From NCBI GenBank assembly GCA_900754445.1, contig CAAECW010000107.1, positions 15,596 to 79,595 of the forward strand: a DNA stretch of 64,000 bases. The letters run 5' to 3'. Shown one piece after another: positions 60,714-64,000 of this stretch. Every line of letters begins with the position of its first letter. Position 1 is the stretch's first letter. The notes below the pieces were generated by a model that saw only the letters and a program-made list of their open reading frames with translations, had not been told where the DNA came from and ran no database searches. The translations under genes and the position numbers were made by a program. The DNA is from an uncultured Collinsella sp. (GTDB lineage Bacteria > Actinomycetota > Coriobacteriia > Coriobacteriales > Coriobacteriaceae).

Positions 60714-61928
60714 ATGTCACAAGTTTCTAACACCACGTTTGCAACGACGGTTTCATCAAACGCCATGGCCGTGGTGGACTATCTGTCCAAAAGCATGATG
60801 TCGGCGTTGCCGTTTATTGTCTGCGCGGCGTTGTTCCGCACCGTCGCCGTCATTATGGGCGAAGGCATGCTGGGCCTGTGGTCTGCCGATTCCGAAATCT
60901 ATCGCCTGTTCTACAGTTGGCTCTATAACGCCGGCTACTACTTTTTGCCCATCTATCTTGGTTGGGCGGCCGCCCGCCAGCTCGGTTGCTCGGAGCAGCT
61001 GGGTATGATGCTGGGCGGCGTATTGATTGCGCCCGATCTGCTCAAGCTCGTCGATGCCGCATCGACGACGGGGGCATCGATGACTTCCGTGTATGGTCTG
61101 CTTCCCGCGCCGGTCAACGATTACACGACGACTGTTATTCCGGTTCTCATCTCGGTGCCCGTGCTATGGCGAGTGGAGTGTTTCTTTAAGCGCGTTATCC
61201 CTAAGGCCGTGGCGTTTTCGTTCGTTCCGTTTGCAACCATGCTTGTCATGGTTCCGGTTTCGCTGTGCATTACGGCGCCGGCGGGCAGCTATCTGGGCAT
61301 GCTGTTGGGCCAGCTTATGTTTATGCTTGGCAATTCCGGTGGCATCGTGTCGCTGCTCACGCTCATGGGGCTTGCCGCGGGTTGGGAGTTTCTTAAGATT
61401 GCAGGCGTCAGCAACGTTGTCCTATCGCTTGCCTATGCTCAGTTTATGAGTGTGGGAACGGATTCGTGCATCCTGATCGCCGCGACGATGGCGACGTTCG
61501 CCGTTTGGGGCATGCCCTTTGGCGCGTCGCTCCGCGTTGCGGATAAGGACGAGAAGGCACTCATGCTGGGCTATTCAATCTCGGGTATTCTTGGCGGCGT
61601 AAGCGAGCCGGCGCTGTACGGTTGCGGCTTTAAATATGGCAGGTGCCTGACGTACATGGCCATTGGCGGCGCCGTCGGAGGCCTTGTTGCGGCCGTGGGC
61701 CACGTTACGGCCTATACCATCGGCATGACGAATGTCCTTATGGTCATTGGCTTTGCCACGGGCGGCATCTCGAACCTGCTGTGGTGCTGCGTTGCCGGCG
61801 GTGTGGCATTTGCGGTGTCTGCGGCGCTGAGCTACTGCTTTGGCGTGGTGCCGGCGCAGGGACAGGCGGCAGAAGACGGGGCCGATTCACCCGAAACAGT
61901 GGCGAGCGCTGCTGAAGTAAGCGCATAA
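60714..61928 (+). CDS. PTS EIIC domain protein (glucoside/sucrose-type), EIIC only
   Basis: 404 residues from the ATG at 60714 (GGGAAAGG upstream; ATG 60690 is an alternative). About ten membrane segments. The family motif GVSEPALYGCG, the substrate-site region of glucosyl EIICs, is near residue 300. No EIIB cysteine domain and no EIIA His domain are fused, and neither lies beside it. Unlinked EIIA is at 23795. Sugar unknown. Ala/Glu-rich C-terminal tail. The gene follows the FAS operon without a clear terminator. Confidence 0.82.
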   Translation: MSQVSNTTFATTVSSNAMAVVDYLSKSMMSALPFIVCAALFRTVAVIMGEGMLGLWSADSEIYRLFYSWLYNAGYYFLPIYLGWAAARQLGCSEQLGMMLGGVLIAPDLLKLVDAASTTGASMTSVYGLLPAPVNDYTTTVIPVLISVPVLWRVECFFKRVIPKAVAFSFVPFATMLVMVPVSLCITAPAGSYLGMLLGQLMFMLGNSGGIVSLLTLMGLAAGWEFLKIAGVSNVVLSLAYAQFMSVGTDSCILIAATMATFAVWGMPFGASLRVADKDEKALMLGYSISGILGGVSEPALYGCGFKYGRCLTYMAIGGAVGGLVAAVGHVTAYTIGMTNVLMVIGFATGGISNLLWCCVAGGVAFAVSAALSYCFGVVPAQGQAAEDGADSPETVASAAEVSA

Positions 61929-61936
61929 ACCTGTGC

Positions 61937-61999
61937 GACAAAAGGACGATTCTTTTGTCATGCTCCAAGGCCGTGGCCCGTGCGGGCTGCGGCCTCTTT
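61937..61999 (+). terminator. two hairpins after the EIIC gene
   Basis: GACAAAAG/CTTTTGTC (61937-61959) around GACGATT, then the GC-rich nested stem AGGCCGTGGCCC/GGGCTGCGGCCT (61968-61994) followed by CTTTGTAT. Together they probably terminate the EIIC transcript. Confidence 0.7.
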
Positions 62000-62072
62000 G
62001 TATCTGGGAGACAAAGTGGCTACACTACAATCCGTTTGAGCAATAGATATATAGGTAGTACCGTGGGGGCGG

Positions 62073-63233
62073 ATGCAGATGGTCGAGTGGATAGTTAAGC
62101 GCGCGCAGGGCGATCGTGCGCGTGTGGGCACGTTAGCGGGCATGGTGTGTATTGTCGCCAATGTGGCGCTTTGTGCTGCGAAGGGCGCAATCGGTGTGGT
62201 TTCGGGATCGGTTTCGATTGTGGCGGATGCCATGAACAACCTGTCCGATGCCAGCTCGAATATCGTGAGCGTGCTGGGCTTTAAGCTGGCGAGCAAGCCC
62301 GCCGACCCCGAGCATCCATACGGCCATGGTCGCTACGAGTACCTCTCGGGTCTTGTCGTGGCGGCGCTCGTGCTTCTCATTGGCCTTGAACTGGTGAAGT
62401 CCTCGTTTGAGCGTATCATCCACCCCGAACCTGTCGAGTTCTCGCTTGCCCTGGTGGCAGTCCTGGCGCTTTCGATGGTTGTTAAGCTGTGGATGGCGGC
62501 GCTCAACCAAAAGCTCGGCGACCGTATCGAGTCCGAGACACTGCATGCGACTGCCCAGGATTCCAAGAACGATGTTCTTGCCACAGGCGCCGTGCTGGCA
62601 TGTGCAATTGTTTCGCAGGTGACGCACATCAATCTTGACGCATGGGTTGGCCTTGCCGTTGGCGCCTATATTGGCTGGAGCGGCTTTGAACTTATTCAAG
62701 ATACGGTGAGCCCGCTTTTGGGTCAGTCGCCCGATCCTAAGCTGGTCAAGCACATTCGAGACAAGATCATGAGCTATCCCGGCGTTTTGGGAGTTCACGA
62801 TTTGATGGTTCACGACTACGGCCCGGGCAGGAAGTTCGCAAGCGCTCACGCCGAGATGGCAGCCGAGGCCAGCCCGCTGGAAAGTCACGACACGCTCGAT
62901 AACATCGAGCAGTCGTTTAGGAACGAAGACGGCATGATTGTCACACTTCACTACGACCCCATCGTGACCGACGATCCAAAGGTGGCGAGCATGCGCTTGC
63001 GCATCAACGCTATGGCTCAAGAGATCGATAGCCGCCTTTCGATTCATGATTTGCGCTGTGTGCCGGGCCCCACGCACACCAACGTGATCTTTGACTGCGT
63101 GCGTCCCTCGGATCTGCAGATGAGTGCCGAAGACTTAAAGCACGCGCTGGCGAAACGTGTCGAATCCGAATATCCCAAGTCGATTGCCAAGATCACGATC
63201 GACGAAGACTATGTAGGCCATACCCACGAGTAG
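62073..63233 (+). CDS. cation diffusion facilitator (CDF) family metal transporter
   Basis: 386 residues. Five to six transmembrane helices in the first 200 residues. Metal site A segments: DAMNNLSDASSN in TM2 and HATAQDSKNDV in TM5 (H-x3-D). A long C-terminal cytoplasmic region holds the ferredoxin-like CDF domain (LVKHIRDKIMSYPGVLGVHD) plus about 80 extra residues rich in His and Asp, ending GHTHE. Exports divalent metal (Zn, Mn, Fe or Co not distinguishable). Transcribed alone or with the phosphatase 39 bases downstream. Confidence 0.9.
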   Translation: MQMVEWIVKRAQGDRARVGTLAGMVCIVANVALCAAKGAIGVVSGSVSIVADAMNNLSDASSNIVSVLGFKLASKPADPEHPYGHGRYEYLSGLVVAALVLLIGLELVKSSFERIIHPEPVEFSLALVAVLALSMVVKLWMAALNQKLGDRIESETLHATAQDSKNDVLATGAVLACAIVSQVTHINLDAWVGLAVGAYIGWSGFELIQDTVSPLLGQSPDPKLVKHIRDKIMSYPGVLGVHDLMVHDYGPGRKFASAHAEMAAEASPLESHDTLDNIEQSFRNEDGMIVTLHYDPIVTDDPKVASMRLRINAMAQEIDSRLSIHDLRCVPGPTHTNVIFDCVRPSDLQMSAEDLKHALAKRVESEYPKSIAKITIDEDYVGHTHE

Positions 63234-63272
63234 AGCCGCGCCGATAAAGCTAGTTATATAGAAGGGGAGAGC

Positions 63273-63899
63273 ATGAAGCGTCTATATCTACTCCGCCACG
63301 GCCAGACAGAATTCAACGTTAAAAAGCTCGTCCAGGGTCGCTGCGATTCACCGCTCACCGATCTGGGCCGTCATCAGGCACAGACAGCAGCCGCATGGCT
63401 AAAGGCCCACGGCGTTGTCCCCGACAAAGTAGTCTCGTCGCCTTTGGGTCGAGCCATGGACACAGCTCAGCTCGTCGCAACCGAACTCCTCGGCCCGGAC
63501 GCAGCAGTCGAGCCCTGCGAAGGCATCATCGAGCGCTGCTACGGCACCTTCGAAGAGGGCCCCCACGACGCCCTGCCCACCGACGTCTGGGATCCAGGCG
63601 AGGACTTAATCCCATTCGGAGGAGAAGGAAGCCAGGCACTGCAAGAGCGCATGGTAGACACCCTCACCAATATCATGGGCTCCGAGGGCATCGAAACCCT
63701 CCTAGCAGTAAGCCACGGCAGCGCCAGCCGCCAATTCATCAAGGCTGCAGCCCCAGAGGGCTTCGAGCTCCCAACAAAACTCCCCAACTGCGTCATCATG
63801 ATCTTCGATTTTGACGAGGAAAAGCTACAAGCAGAAGGTGAGCCAATGCAATGTAAGTTCACCCTCCAGCAAATAGTGGACCCCCAACAAAGTCATTAG
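63273..63899 (+). CDS. histidine phosphatase / phosphoglycerate mutase-like protein
   Basis: 208 residues. The phosphohistidine motif LRHGQTEFN is at residues 7-15, then SSPLGRAMDTAQ, and the second catalytic His is in LLAVSHGSASRQF. Family substrates vary widely (phosphosugars, cobalamin intermediates, mutase activity), so the function is open. RBS GAAGGGGAGA. The codon third positions of most of the gene are shifted to C/A (as in the aminotransferase 3' end), and the gene runs into a foldback repeat copy at the window edge. Confidence 0.85.
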   Translation: MKRLYLLRHGQTEFNVKKLVQGRCDSPLTDLGRHQAQTAAAWLKAHGVVPDKVVSSPLGRAMDTAQLVATELLGPDAAVEPCEGIIERCYGTFEEGPHDALPTDVWDPGEDLIPFGGEGSQALQERMVDTLTNIMGSEGIETLLAVSHGSASRQFIKAAAPEGFELPTKLPNCVIMIFDFDEEKLQAEGEPMQCKFTLQQIVDPQQSH

Positions 63900-63969
63900 C
63901 AGAGTGAGCAGAGTTAAGCAGACATCAACGTGTCGTCTCCCGAGCTTGGCAGAGGGGCGGCGAAATATA

Positions 63970-64000
63970 TTAAGTTTGTCGCGAGTTCCGCACGCAAAGG
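63970..64000. repeat. long foldback element, third copy (cut by window end)
   Basis: 25 bases at 63970-63994 (TTAAGTTTGTCGCGAGTTCC followed by GCACG) are identical to 46702-46726, the left arm end and core entry of the second copy. The rest lies beyond the window. Confidence 0.7.

Overview
The window is a GC-rich bacterial chromosome segment. It most likely comes from a gut actinobacterium of the class Coriobacteriia, and a Collinsella-like genus is my best guess. That guess rests on several things: the gene order disA-ispD-ispF-cysS-rlmB-yacP leading into the secE/nusG/ribosomal/RNA polymerase block; a Firmicute-style type II fatty acid cluster in a GC-rich genome; an LAxTG-type surface protein; and abundant locus-specific hairpin repeats. 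No rRNA, insertion sequence, prophage or CRISPR array was seen.

Layout. 1-5490: the end of disA, isoprenoid genes ispD and ispF, cysS, rlmB and a YacP/Rae1-type nuclease. 5518-6936: a HipA-like kinase fused to a DNA-binding domain, behind its own operator array. 7083-12265: tRNA-Thr, three 57-bp hairpins at exact 80-bp spacing, tRNA-Tyr/Thr/Met-tuf, rpmG-tRNA-Trp-secE-nusG and rplK-rplA. 12312-33637: a 21-kb accessory block between rplA and rplJ. It holds a phosphoesterase, a ParB-like/BMP fusion, an MscS channel, a surface 5'-nucleotidase, a TrpXYZ-like ABC transporter, a WYL regulator, asnS, a PTS EIIA, an esterase, a FeoA-FeoB fusion, an MFS exporter, a GH13 enzyme, a hypoxanthine-DNA-glycosylase-type protein and an aminotransferase. 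33691-50490: the L10 leader with rplJ-rplL, then galU, rpoB-rpoC, an ECF sigma/anti-sigma pair, rpsL-rpsG-fusA and a lone rpsJ. 50549-60673: birA divergent from a complete fabH-acpP-fabK-fabD-fabG-fabF-accB-fabZ-accC-accDA operon. 60714-63899: a PTS EIIC, a CDF metal transporter and a histidine phosphatase.

How the genes work together. The core is the ancestral transcription/translation supercluster, comparable to the Bacillus yac-rpl-rpo-rps region, but cut into separately terminated pieces by insertions. The fatty acid operon encodes malonyl-CoA formation (accB, accC, accDA), its transfer (fabD, acpP), initiation (fabH), elongation (fabF) and the reduction/dehydration steps (fabG, fabZ, fabK). 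The divergent birA would biotinylate AccB.

Most unusual signals. (1) A family of long foldback elements in which a conserved core hairpin is wrapped by arms that differ at each locus yet stay self-complementary. At two of the three sites, the gene running into the element has a 3' end with sharply altered codon third positions. (2) An RNA polymerase with a rebuilt beta fork-loop-2 segment, a changed trigger-loop motif and a beta-prime C-terminal extension carrying a helix-hairpin-helix/alpha-CTD-like domain. (3) Tandem hairpin arrays with 80-bp and about 62-bp periods.
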